DNA from: CAVQFB01 sp963711675
GTDB taxonomy: Bacteria > Acidobacteriota > Terriglobia > Terriglobales > Acidobacteriaceae
NCBI GenBank assembly: GCA_963711675.1
Contig: CAVQFB010000002.1
Location: 186,001 to 250,000 of the forward strand
Reading direction: 5' to 3'
Length of the DNA stretch: 64,000 nucleotides
In this document: positions 1 through 7,645 of the stretch, piece after piece
Layout of the letters: each line of letters begins with the position of its first letter
Position numbering within the stretch: position 1 is the stretch's first letter
Translations under genes and position numbers: made by a program
The notes under the pieces: generated by a model
Told to the model about the DNA's origin: nothing
What the model saw: only the letters and a program-made list of their open reading frames with translations
The model's database searches: none

Positions 1-126
1 AAGCTGGCCCGGTCTTTCGACTTCTCGATTTCTCACGTTCGCCGCGAGCTCAACACGGAGGCCAACGGTCTGGTGAGCTCGGCAGTCCGCGAACGAGCTT
101 CAGAGTTGGCCTATGCCGCCCTGTAA
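1..126 (+). CDS. RNase H-like C-terminal fragment (5' end outside window)
   Basis: An open frame runs from the first base to a TAA at 124-126 and gives 41 residues. The stretch FSISHVRRELNTEANGL resembles the last strand and helix of type I RNase H domains, where the family usually has 'hVpReqNkeADrLAN'. The family's catalytic aspartate in the AD-x-LA position reads as asparagine here (EANGLV), so even if this is a true homologue it may be inactive. The fragment is too short to exclude chance resemblance, and the rest of the gene lies before the window. Confidence 0.4.
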   Translation, partial: KLARSFDFSISHVRRELNTEANGLVSSAVRERASELAYAAL

Positions 127-570
127 CCACGACGGCCGCATTCCCGCGTTGCCGCGAAACGAAGATCCCTTGGTCTACCTGCAGCCCGCAAACTTGAAAG
201 AGAACATGTGTGTGGTCCAATCGCTGCTCTGCCCCCCACCATTCTTCTTGTTGTAGTACTCCTGCGAATACCAGAAGGTGCAATCATCGCTCGGGAGGAG
301 CACCGCACACGATAAAGAGGGGCCGTTGGACTGTGCTCTCCCTGGCCGAACCTGTCAATGTGCAGAACGTTGCATCGAACCCAGGCTCAGCGGCCAGACA
401 GCAACGGCAGGAGCCGCACCTCTCCTGGTGCAACATCGCTGATACAAACGAACGCAAGAGCGCCGCGAGACCAAAAGCAACCCAGAGTCAGATATGCCTA
501 GCTCCATCGCCAGGTAGGACATTCGAATTTTTACGTCTGCTTCATACTTGCTTGCGATAATGTCTACGAT
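127..570. other. Non-coding or degenerate stretch
   Basis: No convincing gene is visible. Open frames on both strands have Cys/Arg/Ser-rich translations with no domain, signal peptide or good ribosome-binding site. No tRNA-like T-arm or strong terminator hairpin was seen. Confidence 0.4.
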
Positions 571-816
571 ATGCCGGTCCACATGGGTATCATGTGCGAG
601 AAGTGCAGAAGAGTCTACTTCATCGCCCAGACCGAACGGATTGACCTCAGTCCTTCTCCGTTGAGCAGCCCCTACCGACTCACCTGCATCGTTCCGTGCA
701 GTGCCGTAAGATTTTTCCATAGGAATGATATGCAGCCGTATGCAGTGTCCATGCATGCGTACCGGAGAGGTTATGCCAACCGAGGTGAGTACGAACCGGT
801 TCGGCTCGCCAGCTAA
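571..816 (+). CDS. Small Cys-rich, zinc-ribbon-like hypothetical protein
   Basis: This 81-residue frame starts with ATG and has an organised pattern. A CEKC pair near residues 9-12 is followed by VYFIA, then RLTC and a further Cys about four residues on, and then a basic/aromatic tail (RFFHRNDMQPY, YRRGYANRGEY). Two spaced Cys pairs suggest a small metal-binding fold. The layout resembles short acidobacterial hypothetical proteins as I remember them; this is recollection, not a search. No obvious Shine-Dalgarno sequence precedes the ATG and the flanks are non-coding, so it may be monocistronic. The overlapping minus-strand frame at 355-756 is taken as its shadow. Confidence 0.5.
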   Translation: MPVHMGIMCEKCRRVYFIAQTERIDLSPSPLSSPYRLTCIVPCSAVRFFHRNDMQPYAVSMHAYRRGYANRGEYEPVRLAS

Positions 817-1307
817 TTTCCATTCCAGAATGCTCGATTCAGAGCGCCTGACGGGGATTGATTAGGGACGCTAGGTCGTCCAAGCAGAGTTGGCGCTGTT
901 CTGAGATCACATTGACCCTACCCTAACACGCCAGGAGACCTGTGCAGATTATTGCATCTTGACTCCACTGTGGGTCCGGCACATAGTGACGCCTTCGTTT
1001 TCCCGGAACTACATCGATCTAGCCTAGTTCAGTTCCATCGGCCGAACCCCGAATCTACTGCGCCAAGACGGCTTCGAATTGTTCCCTCACATCGATCGAA
1101 CGATCGTGAGAGATCGGCATCAGGCCCAACGTAAATGGTAGGGAAAGAGAGCTGATCTAGATTTACTGCAGACTGGGTTGGCTAGGCTATCAGGTTCAAT
1201 CCAGAGGCTTGTCGTTCTGCGGTGGAAGTGGCAAACGACGAGGGAGATATCACGCCAAGGTAAGGGGATCACAACCAGACGACGAAGAGAACGGAAAGGA
1301 ACGAGCG
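817..1307. other. Intergenic region upstream of the fibre gene
   Basis: About 490 bases with no supportable gene. The short frames here lack domains and good start signals. The stretch presumably holds the promoter of the downstream exported-protein cluster, but I could not pick a convincing -35/-10 pair. Confidence 0.4.
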
Positions 1308-2774
1308 ATGATGCGGAGAGTGTGCGCCAGGGCCCTTCTAACTGCTCTGTGGTTGGTGGTGACTGCAGGGGCGCAGAACGTAAGTCCTCAAGGGGCGAAC
1401 CCCGGAGGCACGTCCGTTCCGCCAATGACAGGCGTGACTGCAACCGGGGTTTCTCCAATCACTATCCCGCGAATTATCCGCTTCACCGGAGCTATCAATT
1501 CCGGGGCTATGAGCCTGCCTCAGGCGCAGGCAGACGGGGCTACGGTGAACATCACGTTCTCGTTCTACGATTCGCGCGAGGGAGACAGTGCGCTCTGGAC
1601 GGAGACTCAGAATGTCACGCTGCGCGATCACGGCCGCTACTCCGTACTATTGGGCAGCACTCAGGAAGATGGTCTGCCTCTCGAGCTCTTCACCTCTGGC
1701 AAGGCGCTTTGGCTCGGAGTGAGACCGGAGATGCCGGGAGCGCAGCCCGCACGCGTGTCGCTGGTGGCGGTGCCTTACGCCTTGAAGGCTTTGGATGCAG
1801 ACACACTGGGAGGGAAACCAGCATCAGCTTTTGTGACTGTAGATTCGCAGGTCTCGCCGACTGCTAACGACCCAAACAGCACTACGCTTCCCAAGTCTCC
1901 AAACATGAACTCATCTCTGACCGCCGGCAAGTCGGCGTTGCAGCAGATGACCGCGGTCGGCGGCGGGGGCAACAAGAACTACTTGCCGATTTGGACGAGC
2001 AACTCGAATTTGGCCAACTCAATTCTGTTCCAGACGAATACCTTCAACCTGGGAATCGGAACCACCTCTCCGGCAGCTAAGTTGGATGTTAATGGCGGGA
2101 CGGACCTCAGGGGCGTGGTCACCGTTTTTCCACCCGCGAGCGGGCAAGCGCTGAGTCTGTCGGGAACAGCGTTCAGCATAGACCACAATGGCAACTTAAC
2201 GGCCAAGTCTCTCGCCGGGATTGGTTCCGGCCTGACCAATCTGCAGGGGGCGAACGTGCAAGGTGCGGTCGCGTCGGCGGTTAGTGCCACGACGGCGGTC
2301 ACCGCCAATAATGCACTCGCGCTGGGAGGGCTTGCTCCCAGCGCATACGCGACTACGGGGAGCAATAGCTATAGCGGGGATCAGAACGTCACCGGCAATG
2401 TTGCAGCCTCGGGCATGCTCTCTGGGAGTTCCGCAAATCTGACCGGCGGGCTCACTGCCACGACCGGCAATTTTTCCGGCGTCCTCACGACCGTTGGGGC
2501 TGTGCTGCCCCCGACCGGCACCGCGACGGCTGGGAGCCCGTTCCCGTCTAATCCGCTGGACTTGGTGGCTTCTTCGTACAACGGGACGGTGCCGGTGAAT
2601 CAGCTCTTCCGCTGGCAGTCGGAGGGCAACGGTTCAGCAAACAGCGGATCTCTCAATCTCCTTTTTATGCCTCTGGAAACACAATACCCGCGGAGACAGG
2701 GTTGTCGATTAACAATCAAGGCCTCATCAGTTTTGCATCGGGGCAGACTTTTCCAGGTGCAGGTGGCACCGTAA
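1308..2774 (+). CDS. Exported fibre-like surface protein, N-terminal part (frameshifted)
   Basis: The start is ATG 1308, preceded by AAAGGA, rather than an in-frame start further upstream. It gives a clean signal peptide (MMRRVCARALLTALWLVVTA, then GAQN). Residues about 45-180 form a compact domain common in long exported acidobacterial and planctomycete proteins: it opens with IPRIIRFTGAI and ends near VPYALKALDADTLGG. After it comes low-complexity Gly/Ala/Ser/Thr sequence with fibre-like repeats. Around T2662-T2666 the frame is lost: the last 35 or so residues of this ORF are out of character, while the original style continues in the +1-shifted frame (next entry). One restored T gives a single protein of about 724 residues. 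Probable role: secreted or surface structural protein; ligand unknown. Confidence 0.7.
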   Translation: MMRRVCARALLTALWLVVTAGAQNVSPQGANPGGTSVPPMTGVTATGVSPITIPRIIRFTGAINSGAMSLPQAQADGATVNITFSFYDSREGDSALWTETQNVTLRDHGRYSVLLGSTQEDGLPLELFTSGKALWLGVRPEMPGAQPARVSLVAVPYALKALDADTLGGKPASAFVTVDSQVSPTANDPNSTTLPKSPNMNSSLTAGKSALQQMTAVGGGGNKNYLPIWTSNSNLANSILFQTNTFNLGIGTTSPAAKLDVNGGTDLRGVVTVFPPASGQALSLSGTAFSIDHNGNLTAKSLAGIGSGLTNLQGANVQGAVASAVSATTAVTANNALALGGLAPSAYATTGSNSYSGDQNVTGNVAASGMLSGSSANLTGGLTATTGNFSGVLTTVGAVLPPTGTATAGSPFPSNPLDLVASSYNGTVPVNQLFRWQSEGNGSANSGSLNLLFMPLETQYPRRQGCRLTIKASSVLHRGRLFQVQVAP

Positions 2775-3481
2775 CCAGCGTCGGTACGGGCGCTGGTCTG
2801 ACCGGGGGACCTATTACTTCCAGTGGCACCATCTCCATCGCCAATAGCGGAGTCACGAACGCCATGCTGGCGAATCCAGCTTTGACCATTGGCGCAGGCA
2901 CAGGTTTAGCGGGCGGCGGCGCGGTTGCGCTTGGCAGCAGCGTTAACCTGGGCGTGGATCCCACGCAGGTTCCGTTGCTGGCGGCGAACAACACTTTTGC
3001 TGGGAGCATTACATCAGGTAAAGGTTTCATCGGCGACGGCTCAAACCTCGTCAACGTGAACGCCGCAACCGCAGTGACGGCGCTGACCGCAGCGACAGCA
3101 AGCAACGCTGTCAACCTCGGCAATCAACCGGCGAGCGCCTACGCCTTGAGCAACATCACCCAAAGCACGGGCGCTCTGCTGGAATGGACCGGGTCGCCGA
3201 ACCCAAACAATGTGGGTAACTCGCCTATCACCGACAGTGGCGGAACTCTTACCTCTACCGAGCCTGTGTCCGCACCATCCATTAGCACAAATGGTTCCCA
3301 AGCAGGAGTGGTTCAGATCGCGTCCGGGACAACTAGCGTGAGTTGGACACTGGGCACTGGCCCACCTAGCACGTCTTGCAACGTCGGAAGTTTGTACTCC
3401 CGGATCGATGGCGGTCCGGGGTCTACGCTTTATGTCTGCGAAGGCCCGCCAAGCCCATTTGGAACCTGGGTGGCGAAATGA
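2669..3481 (+). CDS. Exported fibre-like surface protein, C-terminal part (frameshifted)
   Basis: This is the continuation of the preceding frame. From 2669 it reads ASGNTIPAETGLSINNQG, which joins naturally to NLLF just before the T run. It carries fibre-type Gly/Thr-rich repeats (TGAGLTGGPITSSGTISI) and a second 'IGDGSNLVNVNA' style segment like the one in the first half. The C-terminal 60 residues hold two Cys (TSCN and YVCEG) that could form a disulphide in a cap domain. It has no start signal or signal peptide of its own, so it would not be exported separately. Its stop overlaps the ATG of the glycoside hydrolase (ATGA at 3478), which indicates translational coupling. Confidence 0.65.
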   Translation, partial: ASGNTIPAETGLSINNQGLISFASGQTFPGAGGTVTSVGTGAGLTGGPITSSGTISIANSGVTNAMLANPALTIGAGTGLAGGGAVALGSSVNLGVDPTQVPLLAANNTFAGSITSGKGFIGDGSNLVNVNAATAVTALTAATASNAVNLGNQPASAYALSNITQSTGALLEWTGSPNPNNVGNSPITDSGGTLTSTEPVSAPSISTNGSQAGVVQIASGTTSVSWTLGTGPPSTSCNVGSLYSRIDGGPGSTLYVCEGPPSPFGTWVAK

Positions 3482-4941
3482 CGCGGAGGTTCATTACTGC
3501 GATCGCTTTGCTTTGGATCGCGACCGCGACCGCGTCGGCGCAGGTGACTCTCCTGGGGCAAACGTTGATCTCGGGCAACGCGCGGCTGGTGACCGCGCCT
3601 CCGGTGCCCGCTTCGTTCTTCGGCATGGTGGTCAATAGTTCTACCGATATGCCCCCGGTGGTTCCGTTTGGGCAATTTCGTTTTTGGAGCGATCAGGCCA
3701 GCTGGCCATTTCTCCAAACTTCAAGTGGTCAGCAGGGGTTCAATTGGAACACATTGGACAATTATCTGGCTTCGCTCAAAACCCTGGGTGTGAACGACGT
3801 TTTCTACACCCTTGGTCGTACGCCCCAATGGGCATCAAGCCAGCCGACGGATGTGTCGTGCGATTACCCGTCACCGGGTTATTACGGGTCCTGCGACTTG
3901 CCCACGGATGTCGACATATCCGACCAGACGTGGATCACTTGGGTGACCGGAATCGCACAACGTGTCAATGATCCCGGTTACCTGCAAACCCACGCACACA
4001 TCAAGTATTGGGAGATATGGAACGAGATTTATCGCAGCAACAAGATCTCGAACTACAACAGGACGCCGTACTCATATAAAGGCACCTACGCTGAACTGGT
4101 GCGACTGGCGGAAGATGCCCGCTGTGTGATCACCGGCAAAGGTTCGGTGAATAACCATCCGTGCACTGCGCCGCCAATCGATCCCACAGCACAAATTGTC
4201 ATGCCATCCAGCGTGGCAAACACGAACGGAGCGTTGGCGGTCGCGCAAAATTTCCTGTACTGCAACGACAATCCGAAGGGCGGATCCGACTGCAGCACAA
4301 ACAATCGGGGAGCCCTCGCAATCGACATCATCAACTACCATCTGTATGTCAACCAGGAGCCGATCGAAGCCAACTTGATGGATTACGTGAACGGCGGTGG
4401 AGGCTTGAATGGCATCCGGCCTAGCCTTCAGCCAAGCGAACTGGCGAAGCCGCTCTGGAGCGGCGAGGACAGTTGGGGCGTGACTGCCAACGGCGGATTT
4501 ACTGATCCCGATTTGCAGGCTGCGTTTGTTGCCCGCTATCACATGATTCTCTGGTCACTCGGCGTCAGCAGCGAGTTCTGGTATCAGTATGACAATTCTC
4601 AGGAAGGTACCCTCTGGTCTGCTACGACAGGCCTGACCGAAGCCGGCACAGCCTACGCCCAGGTCTACAGCTGGATGGTGGGCCGCAGCATGACATCCCC
4701 CTGCTCTGCGAACGGGACAACATGGACCTGTATACTGACGGCCCCGGGTGGCTACCAGGGCTTGGCCGTGTGGGACACTTCGCAAACCTGTAGCAACGGG
4801 ATTTGCACCACCGCGCCATACGGTGTGAGCAACCAGTATGTGCAATATCGCGATCTGTCTGGAGGCATAACCCAAATTCCTCAGGGGCAAAACCCCAAGA
4901 CCGTTCCGGTTGGCCTCAAACCCATCCTGGTTGAGAATTAG
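3478..4941 (+). CDS. Secreted glycoside hydrolase-like protein (GH-A clan type)
   Basis: The 487-residue protein starts at the ATG overlapping the fibre-gene stop and has a signal peptide (MTRRFITAIALLWIATATASA). The body looks like a (beta/alpha)8 glycosidase. YWEIWNE ends at Glu183, a typical acid/base position, and WSGEDSWG contains Glu330, a candidate nucleophile. Their spacing of about 147 residues fits clan GH-A families such as GH5, GH39 or GH79. Conserved-looking aromatic patches include GRTPQWAS and EFWYQYD. A Cys-containing C-terminal beta-rich segment follows. Substrate cannot be told from sequence. Coupling to the fibre gene suggests both act outside the cell, perhaps on surface or environmental polysaccharide. 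Confidence 0.7.
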   Translation: MTRRFITAIALLWIATATASAQVTLLGQTLISGNARLVTAPPVPASFFGMVVNSSTDMPPVVPFGQFRFWSDQASWPFLQTSSGQQGFNWNTLDNYLASLKTLGVNDVFYTLGRTPQWASSQPTDVSCDYPSPGYYGSCDLPTDVDISDQTWITWVTGIAQRVNDPGYLQTHAHIKYWEIWNEIYRSNKISNYNRTPYSYKGTYAELVRLAEDARCVITGKGSVNNHPCTAPPIDPTAQIVMPSSVANTNGALAVAQNFLYCNDNPKGGSDCSTNNRGALAIDIINYHLYVNQEPIEANLMDYVNGGGGLNGIRPSLQPSELAKPLWSGEDSWGVTANGGFTDPDLQAAFVARYHMILWSLGVSSEFWYQYDNSQEGTLWSATTGLTEAGTAYAQVYSWMVGRSMTSPCSANGTTWTCILTAPGGYQGLAVWDTSQTCSNGICTTAPYGVSNQYVQYRDLSGGITQIPQGQNPKTVPVGLKPILVEN

Positions 4942-4993
4942 CAGTGCGAAGCGGGTAAGAATCGACTAGATTGCTCAAAACGTGAGGTGAGGT

Positions 4994-6265
4994 ATGAAGC
5001 GAGTTCTTGGATTCGGTGTCGTCGGGTTCGTCGTTCTAGTGACTGGGTTGATAGCTCACGCTCAGCAGACTGCCACAAGCGCAGAGTGGGCCAATACGGC
5101 CAATATAACTGGCGGTGGTAAGACCAACTATCTCCCCATCTGGAAGAGCGGTACGACGCTGGGGAACTCGGCCGTGTTTCAGCATGGCAGCGGTGCCAGT
5201 GCACTTGTGGGGATCGGCACGACTGTTCCCCTGGCGACCCTGGACGTGAACGGGAGCAGTAACCTGCGAGGGAACTTGATCCTGTGGGGGGCGCTGAACG
5301 GCTCACTCACGGTACTGGGGAACGTGACTGACCCATGCAGCAGCTTTGTCAGCGCCAACCTGATTGGTGGCTTCAGCTCTAACACTGTAACCAGCGGCGT
5401 CACTGGAGCAACGATTGGAGGCGGCGGGTCGGCCGGGTCTGGAAACCTCGTGACGGATGATTTTGGAACGGTCGCTGGTGGTAGCCAAAATCAGGCTGGG
5501 GACAATGCGGGAACAACTTGCGATGAGCCTTGGGCGACCGTCGCCGGGGGCAGTCAAAACACTGCGAGCGGCAATAGTTCGACTGTAGGCGGGGGCGCTC
5601 ATAACACCGCGAGTAACTCAGCCGCTACCGTCGCCGGGGGCGCTCAAAACACGGCGAGCGGCCTGTATTCGACCGTCGCCGGGGGCGCTTTCAACCTTGC
5701 GAGCGGCAATTACAGTTTCGCCGCAGGCAACTTTGCCAATGCCACCGATAACGACTCGTTCGTGTGGTGCGCCGCCAACGACGCTCCGTGCGGTAGCCTT
5801 GGGACAAATTCCTTCGTGGTCTCCGTCTACGGCCCCATATATTTCTACGACGGCCCAAACGGTTCTGGGTGTAATCTCTCTGCTGGCGGGGGAAGCTGGA
5901 ATTGCTCGAGCGATCGCAATCTGAAAGACGACATCACTCCCCTGGATTCTCGCTCCGTCCTGGAGCGTGTCGCACAACTGCCGATCACGCAGTGGAAGAT
6001 GAAGGGCGAACCCTCCGGTCTTAAGCATATTGGCCCCATGGCGCAGGACTTCTACGCTGCCTTTGGTCTAGGTGACAATGACCGCTACATCGGGCTCGGG
6101 GACGGTCAGGGTGTAGCTCTTGCTGCGATTCAAGCCCTTTATAAGCAGGCTGAGGAGCGGGACAAGGCTGACCGAGAGAAAGACCAGCAGATCAGGACGC
6201 TTACTGTGCTTGTAGAGCAGTTGCAGGCGCGCCTGACGCAACTCGAACAGGCCGCAAGAAAGTGA
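4994..6265 (+). CDS. Trimeric fibre protein with head repeats and S74 chaperone domain
   Basis: A 423-residue exported protein with a signal peptide (MKRVLGFGVVGFVVLVTGLIAHA, cleaved before QQ) and a GAGG-type ribosome site before ATG 4994. Residues 30-85 resemble part of the larger upstream fibre protein (NYLPIWKSG, IGTT.P.A.LDVNG). Residues about 155-250 hold near-perfect 14-residue repeats of the form TVAGGxQNTASGNxS, as in trimeric autotransporter heads. The last 118 residues start with SDRNLKDDI and end in a heptad-like helix. This matches the peptidase S74 intramolecular chaperone, with self-cleavage expected just before Ser306. Expected role: a self-trimerising surface or secreted fibre. 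Its shared modules with the upstream gene suggest related assembly. Confidence 0.8.
   Translation: MKRVLGFGVVGFVVLVTGLIAHAQQTATSAEWANTANITGGGKTNYLPIWKSGTTLGNSAVFQHGSGASALVGIGTTVPLATLDVNGSSNLRGNLILWGALNGSLTVLGNVTDPCSSFVSANLIGGFSSNTVTSGVTGATIGGGGSAGSGNLVTDDFGTVAGGSQNQAGDNAGTTCDEPWATVAGGSQNTASGNSSTVGGGAHNTASNSAATVAGGAQNTASGLYSTVAGGAFNLASGNYSFAAGNFANATDNDSFVWCAANDAPCGSLGTNSFVVSVYGPIYFYDGPNGSGCNLSAGGGSWNCSSDRNLKDDITPLDSRSVLERVAQLPITQWKMKGEPSGLKHIGPMAQDFYAAFGLGDNDRYIGLGDGQGVALAAIQALYKQAEERDKADREKDQQIRTLTVLVEQLQARLTQLEQAARK
5468..5740 (+). repeat. Coding tandem repeat, 42-base period
   Basis: Within the S74 fibre gene, five or so diverged copies of a 42-base unit encode AGGxQNTASGNxS-like modules. 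The most similar copies contain gtcgccgggggc followed by caaaacac(t/g)gcgagcgg. Repeat number could vary by recombination and would change fibre length by 14 residues per unit. Confidence 0.7.
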
Positions 6266-6637
6266 TCTGAAGTCGTTTTGGCAGTCAGTCTTCGCAAACC
6301 GGCGAATAAGCGGTGGCATGCGGTCGTATGCCGCAATCTTTGCAAACCCATCCGTGAAGGCGTTGTTGAACGCGCGAAGTGACCGATCGACGCGATGAAC
6401 TCTGACAACGAGATCTCTAACTCGGTTCCAATTTGGTCCACATCCCCAAGCGCCCAGAAATCCACAGTCCTTATTGTGCAAATTGCTGCAACGTTTGCTA
6501 GGATACTCCGCTCAACCTGAGGCCATGTTCAGGAAAATGCGGCAAGTTGTTTTTTGCTGAGTATGGAAGCAAAACTGCACAAGTTGAAGGTTGGCTCCCC
6601 CACAACAACCGAGTCGAGTAGATGCTTAGGAGGGTCT
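6266..6637. other. Intergenic region before the PEP-CTERM gene
   Basis: About 370 bases with no supportable gene. Two minus-strand frames overlap it but run into the S74 gene and show no domain. I looked for a cyclic-di-GMP or cobalamin riboswitch signature upstream of the PEP-CTERM gene and could not match one. Confidence 0.4.
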
Positions 6638-7564
6638 GTGTACCCAGTTGGGTGTGGAGTGCATAGCGGACGGAGCGAATCCGCAAGTCGTGACCGTCGG
6701 CTAAAGCAGGGTTTGTTGATTTGCCTGGCAACTCTGACGGTAGGAACAGCGATGTGGCGATTTATTCCGCGTCATAACGCTCGTGCCTCTTCCGCGCTAT
6801 CTCAGAACCAACAGCGGCTCTTGGTGCAGAAGGAAATGGGCTCGGATTCCACCGCGATTCCCGTGGACTATCCGAGGCCAGTCGAACGTCACCAACTGGG
6901 CCGCGTGGTGTATCCGTACTCCCTGATTCCCGGCGGTGTTCATGGTCCCGAAGAATTACGGCTGGTGAGTGCCCGGGATACTGTGGTGGCGGCGCAATTT
7001 GGAGGATTCGCCTATGAGCGCGCCACGATGGTCCGCCTCAAACAGCCCAAACTCGTGTATTTAGCCTACCGCCTGAAAGACCGGGTGTACTGGACGAAGA
7101 AGAAAGTTCGCCTCGTCGCGGGAGAGACGCTAATCACGGACGGGAAGATGATGGCACGCACGCGCTGCGCAAACCCCGTCTCCGAGCATACCCAAGGGCC
7201 CTACTCATCACAGGAGCCTGCGGCTGAGAAGTTCGAGAAACCCGTCGACGGCAATGATGGAACTGCAGCGCGGATTCCGTACCCATCAGCAAGCGAAGAG
7301 GCTCTGTTGTCGCGAGCGCTGCTGCCAGGGGTAATACCCGCCGTTCCACCAGTGGTTGCGCCGCCAGTGCCCGTGGCCCCGGTTGCGCATGCCGCAAAAG
7401 GGTGGTTCATTCCTCCGTTAATACCGCCGATTCCCGGAGGATCGTCCTCATCCTCTACTCCCGCTCTGCCCCCGGGAGTCACTCCCGAGCCCAGCACGAT
7501 TCTGTTGATCTCAACGGGCCTGGCTGGGATTTACGTGCGCTACAAGAAGAATTCGAAGCCCTAG
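6638..7564 (+). CDS. PEP-CTERM sorting domain protein
   Basis: The C-terminus has the full tripartite sorting signal: PEPSTILL, a hydrophobic stretch (ISTGLAGIYV) and a basic end (RYKKNSKP). This predicts processing by an exosortase and delivery to the cell surface or exopolysaccharide. The frame is open from TTG 6554 and ATG 6563, but the best ribosome site (TTAGGAGGG, 6626-6634) sits just before GTG 6638, so I use that start; the spacing of about 4 bases is short. A hydrophobic segment follows at about residues 20-40. The middle is Pro/Ala-rich and has no recognised domain. No exosortase or EPS genes are in the window, so the sorting enzyme must be elsewhere. Confidence 0.7.
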   Translation: MYPVGCGVHSGRSESASRDRRLKQGLLICLATLTVGTAMWRFIPRHNARASSALSQNQQRLLVQKEMGSDSTAIPVDYPRPVERHQLGRVVYPYSLIPGGVHGPEELRLVSARDTVVAAQFGGFAYERATMVRLKQPKLVYLAYRLKDRVYWTKKKVRLVAGETLITDGKMMARTRCANPVSEHTQGPYSSQEPAAEKFEKPVDGNDGTAARIPYPSASEEALLSRALLPGVIPAVPPVVAPPVPVAPVAHAAKGWFIPPLIPPIPGGSSSSSTPALPPGVTPEPSTILLISTGLAGIYVRYKKNSKP

Positions 7565-7645
7565 TGCCGTACCCATCCTAGTTAGGTCTTAATTGCGCGC
7601 AGATGCCGCCGACGCTGCTAGAATTCCATCAGCAGGTCCTCTCCA

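Noticed and set aside
355..756. 133-residue minus-strand frame
   Set aside because: It runs opposite the better-organised Cys-rich frame at 571-816, has no domain or ribosome site, and is rich in Arg/Ser/Cys as shadow frames are.
1140..1215. tRNA-like T-arm (ggttcaatcc at about 1191)
   Set aside because: The T-loop is one base short and no acceptor, D or anticodon stems can be paired around it.
5468..5740. Possible CRISPR-like repeat array
   Set aside because: The 42-base periodicity is a coding repeat within an intact frame, with no unique spacers or cas genes.
6560..6720. Possible riboswitch upstream of the PEP-CTERM segment
   Set aside because: There is a small hairpin (gcgga/tccgc), but no conserved cyclic-di-GMP, cobalamin or SAM core could be matched, and much of the stretch may be coding.
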